Shown here: positions 11,133 through 20,304 of the stretch, piece after piece
Layout of the letters: every line of letters begins with the position of its first letter
How positions within the stretch are numbered: position 1 is the first letter of the stretch
Source of the DNA: Phytophthora sp. 'mugwort'
Lineage: Eukaryota; Oomycota; Peronosporomycetes; Peronosporales; Peronosporaceae
DNA: 64,000 bases
Reading direction: 5' to 3'
Assembly (NCBI GenBank): GCA_033558025.1
Contig: JAUCEF010000007.1
Location: 4,650,001 to 4,714,000, forward strand
The notes under the pieces: generated by a model
What the model saw: the letters and a program-made list of their open reading frames with translations, nothing else
Databases searched by the model: none
Told to the model about the DNA's origin: nothing
Made by a program: the position numbers and the translations under genes

Positions 11133-11640
11133 GTGACTTGGCACTATTCATGTAACCCCGTTACACTTGGGGACGTCCGCGCTCTTTTCGATGCATGTGT
11201 CAAGAAGAACCCTGTTATGGGTACATACCTGGCAGCAGACGCAGCCATCGTGCACTCGCCGGTCTTTGAGAGCGCGGTAACCAAAATCAGTAGCTCACTC
11301 CCCCTCTCGACCGCTGAGCAGGCGGCACTTAAGCCATTTCGCAGGTCGCCCACGTCAGAGGTCCAAAATATTGCACCTGCAGCATATTTTGCAACCGATG
11401 TGCTCTGCAAGGCCAAGAAGCCTTGTAGGGCTCAGCGGACCATAACGGACTAGGTGCATCTGCTCGGTGCAGTCCCCCCTCCCGACGAGTAACAGGCGCG
11501 AGCGTCTGTTTTCTGAGTGCAAGTATGTGCTTGAGTAGCACCGTGCATCAATGCACCCGCAAACTTTGAGCGTCTCATGTTCCTGAAAGCTAACCGCGAT
11601 TTGTGGGATGCGCCCACACTTGCTCCGTACAGTGAATATT
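11133..11640 (+). pseudogene. hAT transposase C-terminal (dimerisation) remnant
   Basis: The frame 11133-11453 ends with a stretch of alanine- and serine-rich sequence and ALKPFRR. After its stop a shifted frame reads PTSNRRERLFSECKYVLE, then a stop and MHPQTL. Another shift leads to ERLMFLKANRDLWDAPT at about 11570-11625. The order P-TSN-ER-FS, then M-P-T, then E-FLK-N-LW is the signature of the hAT dimerisation domain found in oomycete BED/hAT proteins. Only the C-terminal part remains and it has at least two frameshifts and a stop. Confidence 0.75.
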
Positions 11641-11679
11641 GCGGTATTGCTGATATTGTTTGTCTATATATTTCCCTAT

Positions 11680-11961
11680 TCATTGCTGGCTCGCGAGCAG
11701 TCTGCGTATGCAGAATTTTACTCTGTATAGAGCGTTATTTTCATGAGATAGAATGCCCATAGATTCAAACTCGTTCTTTGAGAGACAGATGCATCCAACG
11801 CTCCCTGAATCAATATCCATCTTATAAACATTGATAGCGAGCTGGAAGCAGTCCTCAACCTCATTGTATTGTAGCAGATCAATAGTCTTAAAGCTTTGGA
11901 ACAGACTTAAAGTATAGTTAATACCCTTGAAAGAGCAGTAGCGCTTGAATGCATCCGTCAC
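11680..11961 (-). CDS. Unrecognised ORF, possible Maverick/polinton-type fragment
   Basis: A 93-codon frame reads MTDAFKRYCSFKGIN, then NEVEDCFQLAINVYKMD and ICLSKNEFESM. The order of an acidic helix, INVY and a short strand with LSKNE resembles a segment found N-terminal to type-B polymerases in Maverick-like elements. The resemblance is weak and from memory. No polymerase motifs are present nearby, so it may equally be a fragment of another mobile element or not coding. Confidence 0.25.
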   Translation of the reverse strand: MTDAFKRYCSFKGINYTLSLFQSFKTIDLLQYNEVEDCFQLAINVYKMDIDSGSVGCICLSKNEFESMGILSHENNALYRVKFCIRRLLASQQ

Positions 11962-12130
11962 TTGAGCCTGAATTTTACGAGGGTCTTCCTTAGGTTCTTA
12001 CATCGAATGCCGTGCAATACAATAGAACACGCATTTGTTGTTCGTCTTGAGAAAGATGATGGCATGCTTGTTTTTGCGGACGATCTTAGGGATAACAGCT
12101 TCGCTATCACCAAGAGCATGGTTGCGGGGG

Positions 12131-12279
12131 TGTTTATCGCTGGACCCCACAACAAAGCCAGTCAGACTCCACAACGCACACGTCACGTATGATTGGTCAA
12201 AATGAACAATCAAATCTGTACTGAAGTGCACTATAAATACTGGCGACAAACGGCATATTGAACGTGCCGCTCTAGAGCA
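12131..12279 (+). repeat. MULE left TIR with TATA promoter
   Basis: It begins tgtttatcgctgga and ends with gtgccgctctagagca, matching the reverse complement of 20149-20304. It contains CTATAAATACTGGCGACAA, a TATA-box-like core followed by a strongly conserved stretch. The frame at 12350 onward starts just inside it. Confidence 0.75.
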
Positions 12280-12349
12280 CAATACTCGGAGGAGCTCTGA
12301 CAGACGCAAGAGCATGCGTGCAAGACCGACCGCGTCGAGACGGGCGCCA

Positions 12350-12930
12350 ACATCACCATGGCCGACAAGCACCCCATCAACCCCATGTTGCATATGATTG
12401 CGGTGGCCAAGACCGTGCTGATCAACGGCCTGACCGAGCAAATGGAGGCCGACATCAAGCAGGTGTGGTCGCTGTGCGTGGGCGATCCCGACGCACGATC
12501 GCATCTGGCGGCGGGCGAAAAGACCATGGTCGAGGCGACACCAAGAACGGCACATGAAGGGCCTCGTGGAGCTATGCGAGCTCATCTCAATGTACCCAAA
12601 GAAGGTCAAGAGGCTCAAGAATGACTAGACCGCGGAGGTTTCCGTGTCGAACTTTCCGTGAACCAGGCCCTGTACATCGTGTGCCGACCCGGCCCGAAGG
12701 TGATCATCGCGATGCTCTACTTTTTGACCCAACTACCCAGCGATCGTCAAGACCGTCTACGCTGAGGCCATTCCAGCTGCACACGGCGCTCAAGAAGGAT
12801 AACCTGATCGACCCAGAGGGCTGGTGAAGACGCTTCTGACATACCCGGCCGCCATGCTCGTGTCGAGCGGTGTGTGCTTGCTTAATGAAGTCGGAAAATA
12901 CCATGACAAGCGTCACCAGGTAAATACAAC
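12350..12930 (+). pseudogene. Unknown second gene of the MULE, frameshifted
   Basis: Starting at ATG 12358 (MADKHPINPMLHMIAVAKTV) the frame predicts helices rich in Leu, Val and Lys. It then shifts into GLVELCELISMYPKKVKR, NQALYIVCRPGPKVIIAML, FLTQLP, and finally LTYPAAMLVSSGVCLLNEV near 12880. The pieces line up in order across three frames, so this is an old gene of roughly 180-200 codons with several indels and one in-frame stop. I do not recognise the family. Its position just inside the left TIR promoter suggests it belongs to the transposon. Confidence 0.45.
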
Positions 12931-13525
12931 GAATGGTTGTTACTGGTTTAACTCTAATCATTACCCATTCTGACATCAAGAGGCATCTACGCTGGTAGCA
13001 TGGGGCAATGGTGTGAGTGCGCAATATGCAGCGAAAAGAAAGTCCTTGCCGATGTCTTCTTCATTTCGTTCAGGCAATCGATGCTTTGCCGACGCTGTTG
13101 GAGGGACTAGATGAACGCGTCGGTCTCGGCATTAGTCAATAGGAGCGGATCCAATTACCTGGGAGAATTATGATGCCTGCTTCCTCGCAATCCATACCAA
13201 TGTTCGTACGCATGACAACATTATGGTCTGTAGATCCGTAGTTGCCGCAATGGTACTCATCTCGTTGCTTTGCTGCTATTGCAGATATCTGATAGCTTAA
13301 GAAAAGATCGATAATTACGGTATCATCATGCTCTTAACCTCGGAGATGATGTTGGAGACGTGAAGCTGCTGGCTTCGATCCTGTGCGCTTTGGCTCTTCA
13401 CCTTTACTGAGTATTCGTTTTTCGCCGCGTGGATATCTGCGCGACGAGGTTTACGAGAACTATCTGCTTGTCGTTAGACTGGAGCTGGGAGGACATTATT
13501 GATTCTAGTGTATATTGATTCCACG

Positions 13526-13698
13526 GTTAGATTGATCTATGGGTGCTGTCATTCTCCCATACAGGAAGAGGGGAACCTTGAACACGAACCACAGATCCAA
13601 TTAAAAAAGGAGCGGTACAACGACCTGAAGTGTCGATCTGGCAGCAAACATTTGAGCCGACATTATGCTGCGTAAGCAGTTCCATGTACGCAGGCAGA
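13526..13698 (-). pseudogene. MULE transposase, middle fragment (3' of copia insertion)
   Basis: On the minus strand immediately beyond the copia element the frame reads LPAYMELLTQHNVGSNVCCQ and then APFLIGSVV. This resembles the MULE/FAR1 transposase segment just before the first catalytic Asp (a P-Y-LL--N-G pattern, then an F--G strand). If one 4-bp duplication (TCTG on the minus strand) is removed, the frame joins directly to ALAAKEGDGEAELKAL at 19650-19612. The DDE residues themselves are not visible downstream. Confidence 0.55.
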
Positions 13699-14040
13699 TG
13701 TCGTGGAGTCTTCCTTGCTCTCAGCTTGTTCCTGCATATCGTAGATAGCACTTTAAGAAGAAACCCGTGACGGGCGGGGCCAGAACAGCTCCAAGGACTT
13801 GGCTTGGACGGCTTGGGGGCTGGTTGGGATATTGGTTGTGAGTGTCATGCATGGCCGTTGCCCAGCCCCTTCGCTCGTCCTTCCACACGCACTGCTTTAT
13901 ATTATACTATACTAAGACTAATATGTTAGAGATCAGTTACGTAACGATCGTGTCCGTTTCCCAAAGACACGGCAGCACATGTTACCTTGCAGTTGTGGCG
14001 AGCCACCTCCATTCCATGCGATCAGGTACGTTCTCCAACA
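13699..14040 (-). repeat. Copia 3' LTR
   Basis: Matches 19281-19611 over its whole length. On the minus strand it starts TGTTGGAGAACGTACC and ends GACTCCACGACA, giving TG...CA termini. The polypurine tract lies directly upstream at about 14041-14050. Confidence 0.9.
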
Positions 14041-14050
14041 CTCCCACTTG
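14041..14050 (-). promoter_or_regulatory. Copia polypurine tract
   Basis: The minus strand reads AAGTGGGAG directly before the TGTT start of the 3' LTR, the position of the plus-strand primer for reverse transcription. Confidence 0.7.
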
Positions 14051-14307
14051 GCTCATCACGTCTGACACTTCCTGTTGCTAACCCCAGCATTAGGTAGCTG
14101 CCGCAATGGACATTCCATCGGCACGCGCCTGGTGCTGGTTTAGCTCGAGGGATCTGGATCGTTTTGTTGGATCTTCCACATCTCGCACTCGCGCCGCTGC
14201 GAAACTTCCGCGCGTGCTTCCTCATCAGTGGCTTCTTAGTTTATGGTAGCCCGTGTGTATTACGCACATGTATATAATACATTGCCGCATTGGGTTCGTG
14301 TGGCCCC

Positions 14308-14909
14308 TCATACTTCTCCATGGCTTTTGTCTGGTGCTCCTACTACCTGACCGTTGTCTGGCTCAGTTTCTGCTGTGTGTGCCTTGGCCTTCACGAATAC
14401 GCTCCGCGGCACTATGCCTAGTAGTTCACGGAACTTCTCGAACTTCACTCGCGCGAGCCCTTTCGTTATCGTGTCTACGATCATATGGTCGGCTCCCACG
14501 TGGCCGATGCGTAGCTCTCCTTGCATAGTGAGTAATCGAATAATGTGGTATTTGCTGTCAATATGTTTCGACTTGTGATGCTTGCCTGGCTTGGTTGTAA
14601 GCACAATCGCTGCTTTGTTATCACACATCACCCTTGGTACGTCATCGAAATGAGTAGCTTGTTACATAGTCGTCGTAACCACAAGATATCAGGAACGCCC
14701 TCACTCATAGCAAAAATATACTTTGCTTCCATGGTGCTTAACACGTTGATTCCTTGTTTGCATGAACCATACGATACTGTTGCTCCATTCAGTAAAGTCA
14801 CATAGCCGCTGATACTGCGTCGATCTTCTCTACCATTTGCATAGTCAGCATCAGTGTAGACCATAAAGTCCACTGGCTCCACTGCACGATCTTCTGTCAC
14901 CACTAGCAC
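14308..14909 (-). pseudogene. Copia RNase H and polyprotein end, broken
   Basis: Two frames give the copia RNase H. The first is at 14909-14628: VYTDADYANGREDRRSISGY, with the first Asp, then STMEAKYIFAMSEGV with the Glu. The second is at 14631-14308: MMCDNKAAIVLTTKPGKHHK, KHIDSKYHIIR and the end of the polyprotein. This order is typical of Ty1/copia elements. A frameshift lies near 14630. Confidence 0.85.
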
Positions 14910-15117
14910 TAGTCCGTAGTCTATAGTCTTTTGTAGATAACGTAATACTCATTTCGCTTGACCGTAATGCGTCGCTGTGTAGTTGCTCATGTATTGCCCT
15001 AGGCGCCGTACCACATGTGCCAAGTCTGGTCTCGATCCGCAAACCAAATGCTGCATGCTCCTACTATTTCGCGATATTGCATGTCTCGCGGGTCTTCATT
15101 CGACTCCACTTCAATAA

Positions 15118-15956
15118 CTACGCCTGCTTCTGGCGTTGCAACGCCGTGGCTCTTCTGCATCCGAACCGCTTAAGTACCTCTTCAGTGTATGTTTCTTGCG
15201 AAAAGAACACTGTCTGTGTAGGTCTGTCAATGACCACCTCTACCCAGGTCAACGAGTTCAAATGTTGCTTGAAGTTATAGCGCTGTCTTCTGGCACAGGT
15301 CTTGTGGAACCATGAACAGTAGGTCGTCAACATATACTGTCAATAGCATTGTAATCTCCCCCTTTTGGATTCTGGCATAGCGACCGCAGTCAGCTTCAAT
15401 TATCATGAACCCCATCACCACCAGATGATCATGTAGTGTCTGATTCCATACCATCGGTGATTGCTTGAGTTCGTACAAAGACTTGATCAGTCGACAGATT
15501 GTGGCTTCGCCGTTTGCTGCAAACCCCATAGGCTGCTCCATGTACACCGTCTCATCTAACGTCCCGTGCAGGAACGCTGTCTTGCCATCGTACTGCAGTA
15601 TCTTCCAACCGCGTTGGATGGCGAGGTAAATAGCCACACGAATCGTCTCGAATCTGCTAACTGGCGCATAGGTCTCGAAATAATTAACACCGAAGCTGCT
15701 TGAATCCATGTACGACCAACCTTGCTTTGAATCGTTTCACCATACTATGCTCATCTTTCTTGACTGCATAAACCCATCTGTTCGTAATAATGGACTTCTT
15801 GCTTTCTGCATTTGTGCGCTGCACAAGCACCCACACATCGTGGCGCTTCTGCGACTCCATCTCTTCCTCCACGGCTGCCCGCCAATGCGAGGAGTAGTGC
15901 AGGTCTTTCATGGCTTCTTTGTATGTCATGGGGACCTTGATATAATCGGCATACAA
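15118..15956 (-). pseudogene. Copia reverse transcriptase, broken
   Basis: The frame at 15956-15684 has AAVEEEMESQKRHDVWVLV and TNRWVYAVKKDEHSMVKRFK. The next frame, 15709-15275, carries NYFETYAPVSRFETIRVAI, LQYDGKTAFLHGTLDETVYM with the first catalytic Asp, and VYVDDLLFM with the YVDD box. The sequence continues into KHLNSLTWVEVV near 15250. Frame changes at about 15700 and 15290 make it non-functional as a single polyprotein. Confidence 0.88.
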
Positions 15957-16265
15957 TGGCTTGGTCAGCTTTATGATTGTGCTACTTCCGGGATCAGAGT
16001 ATCAATTTGATTCACGAGTGCCCGGATTCTTTGACTTCTCTTGGTCTTCGTCAGAAAATGCACCTCGTAGTCTGACAGCCGTGCTGGCTGCTTACGCTTC
16101 CTTCTTGGTCGACCACTGACAGCTTCCTTCGCTGTAATGTGCGTCTCTTGCATGGGCTTGCTGACGAATGGCTTCTATCTTTCTTTGTTTGTGAACCGCA
16201 CTCGTTTTGCACTTGTAATTGAATCCTCCAGCTCCCCCTTGTGCTTCGTACTGGCGACTGGGACC

Positions 16266-17500
16266 TCAGTCACACTTGCATGTTTCGTAATCGTAATTGG
16301 AACCTCTAACTCCCTTTGCTTTCCTACTGGCTTCCAGCGTGCTTGCATGCTTGGTACCACTTGTAGCTGAACCGTCCAGCTCTCGCTCATAAACAGCGAG
16401 TTCATTGCGTAGTTCCACAGCCGGCGACTCGCACCTGGCTGGACTGGTTATGTCCTCCATCCCACCACGCGTGTGGGTATATGGAATCTCCTTGGATAGT
16501 GTAGCCTCATCATCACCGTAAGCGTTCTTGAGTAATCGTTCATTATACTCTTGCTTGATGGTGTAATCTTCCTTGAATTTCATGTTCCCACCTGGTGTCG
16601 TCTTGGTTAGCCTGTCTTAGCGTCGATGTAGGTACCCTTTCGTCCTGGCGCTGTATCCCACCAGGATGTCTACTTCGACCGTTTCCTTGAGCTTTTTCCT
16701 TCCGTTTCTTTGACAGCATAGGTATTGTAGTGAACACGACGCTGCCCCACGTCTTCATGTATGTCACTGAGGGCCGGCTTCCGTAGATCACCTCGTGTGG
16801 TGTTCTTTCGGCAAGCACGCATGTTGCTGTAAGGGTCACAGTATCGGTCATCGGTCACGTACTTGAGAGACTCCCCCATAGCATCATTGGTAGATGGGTC
16901 ATCGATGGGAGCGCTCTGACCTTGGTCATCAGGACTCCGTTTCCTCGCTCCACCATCCCGTTCTCTTGAGGTGCGTACCCGTTGGTAGTGACTAGGTCAA
17001 TGCCTTTCTTCTCACAGAACTTCTTGGTTTCACGGTTAATGAATTCTCGCCCTTGTCCAAGAAGAGTGTAATGACACTGTAAGTCTCTTCGACTTGAACT
17101 GGTTCTGCAACTTTCGAACTAGGTTCATCATGTGTCTGCTTGCTTTGTCCTTGTTCACCAACAGGTAAATTTATCGATATCTGCTGCACTCCTCCAGAAC
17201 TTGCATGAACTGAGTATACCCATCCATGATTACCTCTCCTACTGACGCTAGGTCCGCGCATAGGCGTTGCAAGGGCTTTGTGGGCTTCGTTGTCTTTTCT
17301 CCGTAAGCCATAGTCTTAGCTTTGGATAATCACACGGATACAGTCGTAAACAGAAATCTCCTTATTGATCCTAAGTTCCTCGACCACCGACTTCTTAGCC
17401 ATGTCTTCGATCAGCTGCTTGTCCGCATGGCGAAGCGCTTGTGCCAAGTTTCCATGGTAGCAGCTGGCACGAATCTAGCTCTCTTGATACTCGCTGCCAT
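16266..17500 (-). pseudogene. Copia GAG-pre-integrase and integrase, broken
   Basis: Near 17440 the minus strand reads AATMETWHKRFAM, the start of the GAG-pre-integrase zinc region. Integrase core pieces follow: CADLASVGEVIMDGY with the first Asp, then RKLQNQFKSK. At 16851-16670 there are VLAERTPHEVIYGSRPSVTY and MKTWGSVVF. A disordered linker (16583-16175) precedes the RT. Stops interrupt all segments. Confidence 0.75.
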
Positions 17501-17964
17501 CACATAGGCTACTGGCGTGCGTCCTTCTGGCGGTGCCAGCGCCAACAGCTGTACAAGCCGTTCTTCTTCTTGAACTAGATCTTCATCTAACGGCTCTTAG
17601 TCAGGTACGTCGTCCTTTGGTAGTTATTGCTTGAAAACGACACTGCATATCCACGTCTTTGCATAAATTCCTGATATCTAAGATTTACTTTGGCGTTCGG
17701 AGTGTACCACACTTCCGGCAACAACCATTTCCATAGTTTCCCGTTAGTTCGTTCCGCATGACGATCTCCACAGTACCCTGGAGGCGCGCCGCTTCGATGC
17801 TATCGTTAATCATCTCCAGGTAAGGAACTTATCGATCTCATTCAGTTCAATGAAGGACTCGAGAGCGCCACCGATATTTGCTTGGCTCCCGTTGCCGAGC
17901 TTCCACTCAATCACGTCCTTGGGCAACTCTTCCTCTTGGTCGGCCTTCACCATAAGTACATGCG

Positions 17965-18510
17965 CTACGTCGTCCCGGCTAGCGCCACTGTTGTCTCCAT
18001 AATGGCTGTCTTTCTGGTGACGGCTACTGCGACCGCCACGTTCGCGTCCTCTTCCGCGTCTGCCTGAACTGGCGCTTCGCTCTCTTCACGTCCACCACGT
18101 CCACCACTGTAGTCACGGTTGAATGGGTGCGGACATTCTCTCGCCCAGTGACCCATGTCACTGCAATTGCGACACGCCGATCGTCCTTGTCCTTGAATTA
18201 CCGATCGGCGTGCGTCTCTCGCTGACTGGCGTACGTTAGGTCGGTGACCTTCAACTAAGTCCACTTGGCGGTAATCGGAACTGGAATTCATCACCCGGTT
18301 CCGCTGAGCTTCGCCATCTGCATGATCTGCAAAAATCCGGCATACCTGTGACAACATCTCGACTGCGCTGGGATCTTGCCGCTTCGTTCCTTGGTAAATT
18401 CGCATTATGTCAGGGTTGACACCACTTACGTTCGTAAACAGCAACTCAATAAACATGTCTTTGTCCGCCGTTCCGTTCGCTCTCTCTTGCTCCGTGAGCA
18501 AGTTCGACAT
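17965..18510 (-). pseudogene. Copia gag C-terminal part with CCHC zinc knuckle
   Basis: This 181-codon frame contains the UBN2/gag helices (MSNLLTEQERANGTADKDMF, RIYQGTKRQDPSAVEMLSQV). It has an intact knuckle CRNCSDMGHWARECPHPF, matching C-x2-C-x4-H-x4-C, followed by a Gly/Arg-rich tail. The N-terminal half lies in other frames up to 19280, with MGLIGIVIAVDKIDHTKRRD at 18809. Confidence 0.85.
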
Positions 18511-18911
18511 GTCGTCAACGTACTTGTGCAGTGACTCGGCCTTCTATATAAGCTTCTGTTGCATCTCCGTCAGAATCGAATGCGCCCTTTTGGTCCGACG
18601 AGGTTAAACTCGCTGCCAATCTTCTTCCACAGTCGGGTCGGACCTCCCGAAAGCACCATCCTCACGGTATCTCTCCAAGTGGGCATCGTCGAGTGTCCCC
18701 ACGTGAATCGTATATGCTTTGATATAGTTAGTCCGCCAGCAGTTCCTCTGTCTCGGCGTTTCGTATGATCGATCTTGTCAACAGCGATGACTATGCCGAT
18801 TAGTCCCATCGCTCGCAGGCTTGTCTGAATGCGTAAGTCCCACGTATGGATATTGCTTCCGTTGCACGGCGGGATGTTATCAACTTCGACGTGTCCTTCA
18901 GCACTATCTTG

Positions 18912-19280
18912 TTAAGCGCACGTAGTCCTTCGTAGACTTCTTCCGCTTCTTCGTTCTCGGCGAATCTGGGTCTGACGCGGCTTCTTTGTTTTCTGGGCTG
19001 TCTTTCGGTTAGACACTGGATCTTTCTTTTTCTGAAATGGCACCTGGTGTTCTTGACACCATCCGTGTCCCAGATTTGGCACTGCCATCTTAGTACCGGT
19101 ATCTATACTGATATCTCCACCGATAACCTTACCGGTATCCAAACCGATAACCCAACCGATACTAGAGACGGTATTCGAAACGGTATCCTTGCCGACATCC
19201 GTGCCGATATCCTCGCCGATGTTGCCGACGTCTTCATAATGGACATCTCCCCGAGGCGGCCCCTCTTTGGGCTCATAACC
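18912..19280 (-). pseudogene. Copia gag leader with Gly/Asp/Thr repeats
   Basis: The frame entering from the 5' LTR reads MCKNKEDSTTGYEPKEGP and then a low-complexity stretch with repeated units such as NIGEDIGTDVGKDTVSN and GLDTGKVIGGDISIDTG. At DNA level these are short imperfect repeats of accgatat/accggtat between about 19090 and 19225. Whether this leader was ever translated is uncertain. Confidence 0.4.
19266..19280 (-). promoter_or_regulatory. Copia primer-binding-site-like sequence
   Basis: The minus strand reads GGTTATGAGCCCAAAG directly after the 5' LTR end. The position and the G-TAT-AGC pattern resemble primer-binding sites of copia elements. The tRNA pairing has not been tested. 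Confidence 0.5.
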
Positions 19281-19611
19281 TGTCGTGGAGTCTTCCTTGT
19301 TCTTGCACATTGTAGATAGCACTTTAGGAAGAAACCCGTGACGGGCGGGGCCAGAACAGCTCCAAGGACTTGGCTTGGACGGCTTGGGGGCTGGTTGGGA
19401 TATTGGTTGTGAGTGCCATGCATGGCCGTTGCCCAGCCCCTTCGCTCGTCCTTCCACACGCACTGCTTTATATTATACTATACTAAGACTAATATGTTGA
19501 GATCAGTTACGTAACGATCGTGTCCGTTTCCCAATGGACACGGCAGCACATGTTACCTTGCAGTTGTGGCGAGTCACCTCCATTCCATGCGATCAGGTAC
19601 GTTCTCGAACA
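19281..19611 (-). repeat. Copia 5' LTR
   Basis: Direct repeat of 13699-14040. It contains the A/T-rich stretch atattagtcttagtatagta on the minus strand, which could be the core promoter. Confidence 0.9.
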
Positions 19612-20140
19612 CAGAGCCTTTAACTCGGCTTCACCGTCACCTTCTTTTGCTGCGAGAGCAGCTCGAATTAGTTTGTAGAGCACTTCCAGCTTGCCGGATA
19701 CATAGATATTCTCCGCTACCCTCAAGGTGTTGACAACGCGGGCCAAGGACGTGCAGTTCCTATTCAAAATCGAAGCCCAGAATCCGGATAAACGCCCTCC
19801 TGCCGGGTTAACAGTGCTACAACAGCTGGGCGTGTTGCCGAATCATGCTCGACACGTACCACGAGTCCTGGGAGATAAGACTCAGCTTGGTAACTAGCCT
19901 CTTGTCGGTGCTCTTTTAGTCTCCCACGCGTTTCTGATAGAAATCAGAATACCATTTGCAGCGCTGCGTTGTCCAGGTCCCCTTTCTGCAATTACCGTTG
20001 TTCTTGTCTAGCTTGAGCCCCTTGTTCGTGCTTAGAGCAAAGTCATTGATGAACTAGCCGGCGACCTCTGCACCTGGAACCAAGCATGTTAGGGAACATT
20101 CTCGTAGCCATATTCACCTAGTGGACGGGCATGGCGCCGG
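19612..20140 (-). pseudogene. MULE transposase, N-terminal FAR1-like part
   Basis: Starting inside the right TIR, the minus strand gives FALSTNKGLKLDKNNGN, then KGTWTTQRCKWYSDFYQKR and LVTKLSLISQDSWYVSSM, followed by QHAQLL and a stop. Another frame then reads AENIYVSGKLEVLYKLIRAA and ALAAKEGDGEAELKAL up to the copia LTR. A Cys followed by a Trp, basic residues and a late His fit the FAR1/WRKY-GCM1 type zinc domain at the start of MULE transposases. The frame is broken by stops before the copia insertion. Confidence 0.55.
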
Positions 20141-20148
20141 GTCTTTTG

Positions 20149-20304
20149 CTCTAGAGCGGCACGTTCGATATGCCGCTTGTCGCCAGTATTTATAATGGTT
20201 CCAACCAAATTAAAAACAGATTTGACTTTTCATTTTGACCAATCACGCGTGCGGTGTTCGTTGTGGGGTCTGGCTGGCTTCGTTGCGGAGTCCAGCGATA
20301 AACA
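20149..20304 (-). repeat. MULE right TIR with TATA promoter
   Basis: Inverted copy of 12131-12279. On the minus strand it carries TTATAAATACTGGCGACAAG and the same gaacgtgccgctctagagca end. Confidence 0.75.

Larger units (their letters stand above)
13699..19611 (-). mobile_element. Ty1/copia LTR retrotransposon, full length but inactivated
   Basis: The element is bounded by LTRs of about 342 bp (left, 3' LTR) and 331 bp (right, 5' LTR). On the minus strand it has 5' LTR, a primer-binding-like GGTTATGAGCCC directly after the LTR, gag, GAG-pre-integrase, integrase, RT, RNase H, a polypurine tract AAGTGGGAG and the 3' LTR. This order, integrase before RT, is the copia arrangement. Both flanks show caga, a probable shortened target duplication. 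Many stops and frameshifts break the polyprotein. I counted about eight base differences and an 11-nt indel between the LTRs, so the insertion is not very recent. Confidence 0.9.
12131..20304. mobile_element. MULE (Mutator-like) element with long TIRs, split by a copia insertion
   Basis: The two ends are inverted copies of about 150 bp (12131-12279 and 20149-20304). Removing the copia element at 13699-19611 leaves about 2.3 kb with two convergent frames: an unknown gene starting at the left end (+) and a broken MULE-type transposase starting at the right end (-). The length, long TIRs and FAR1-like N-terminal region fit a Mutator-like element. I could not verify a 9-bp target duplication at the ends. 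Confidence 0.65.

Noticed and set aside
10860..11140. A 5' LTR for the gypsy element
   Set aside because: No match to the probable 3' LTR at 5190-5594 could be found here; only AT-rich unique sequence is present.
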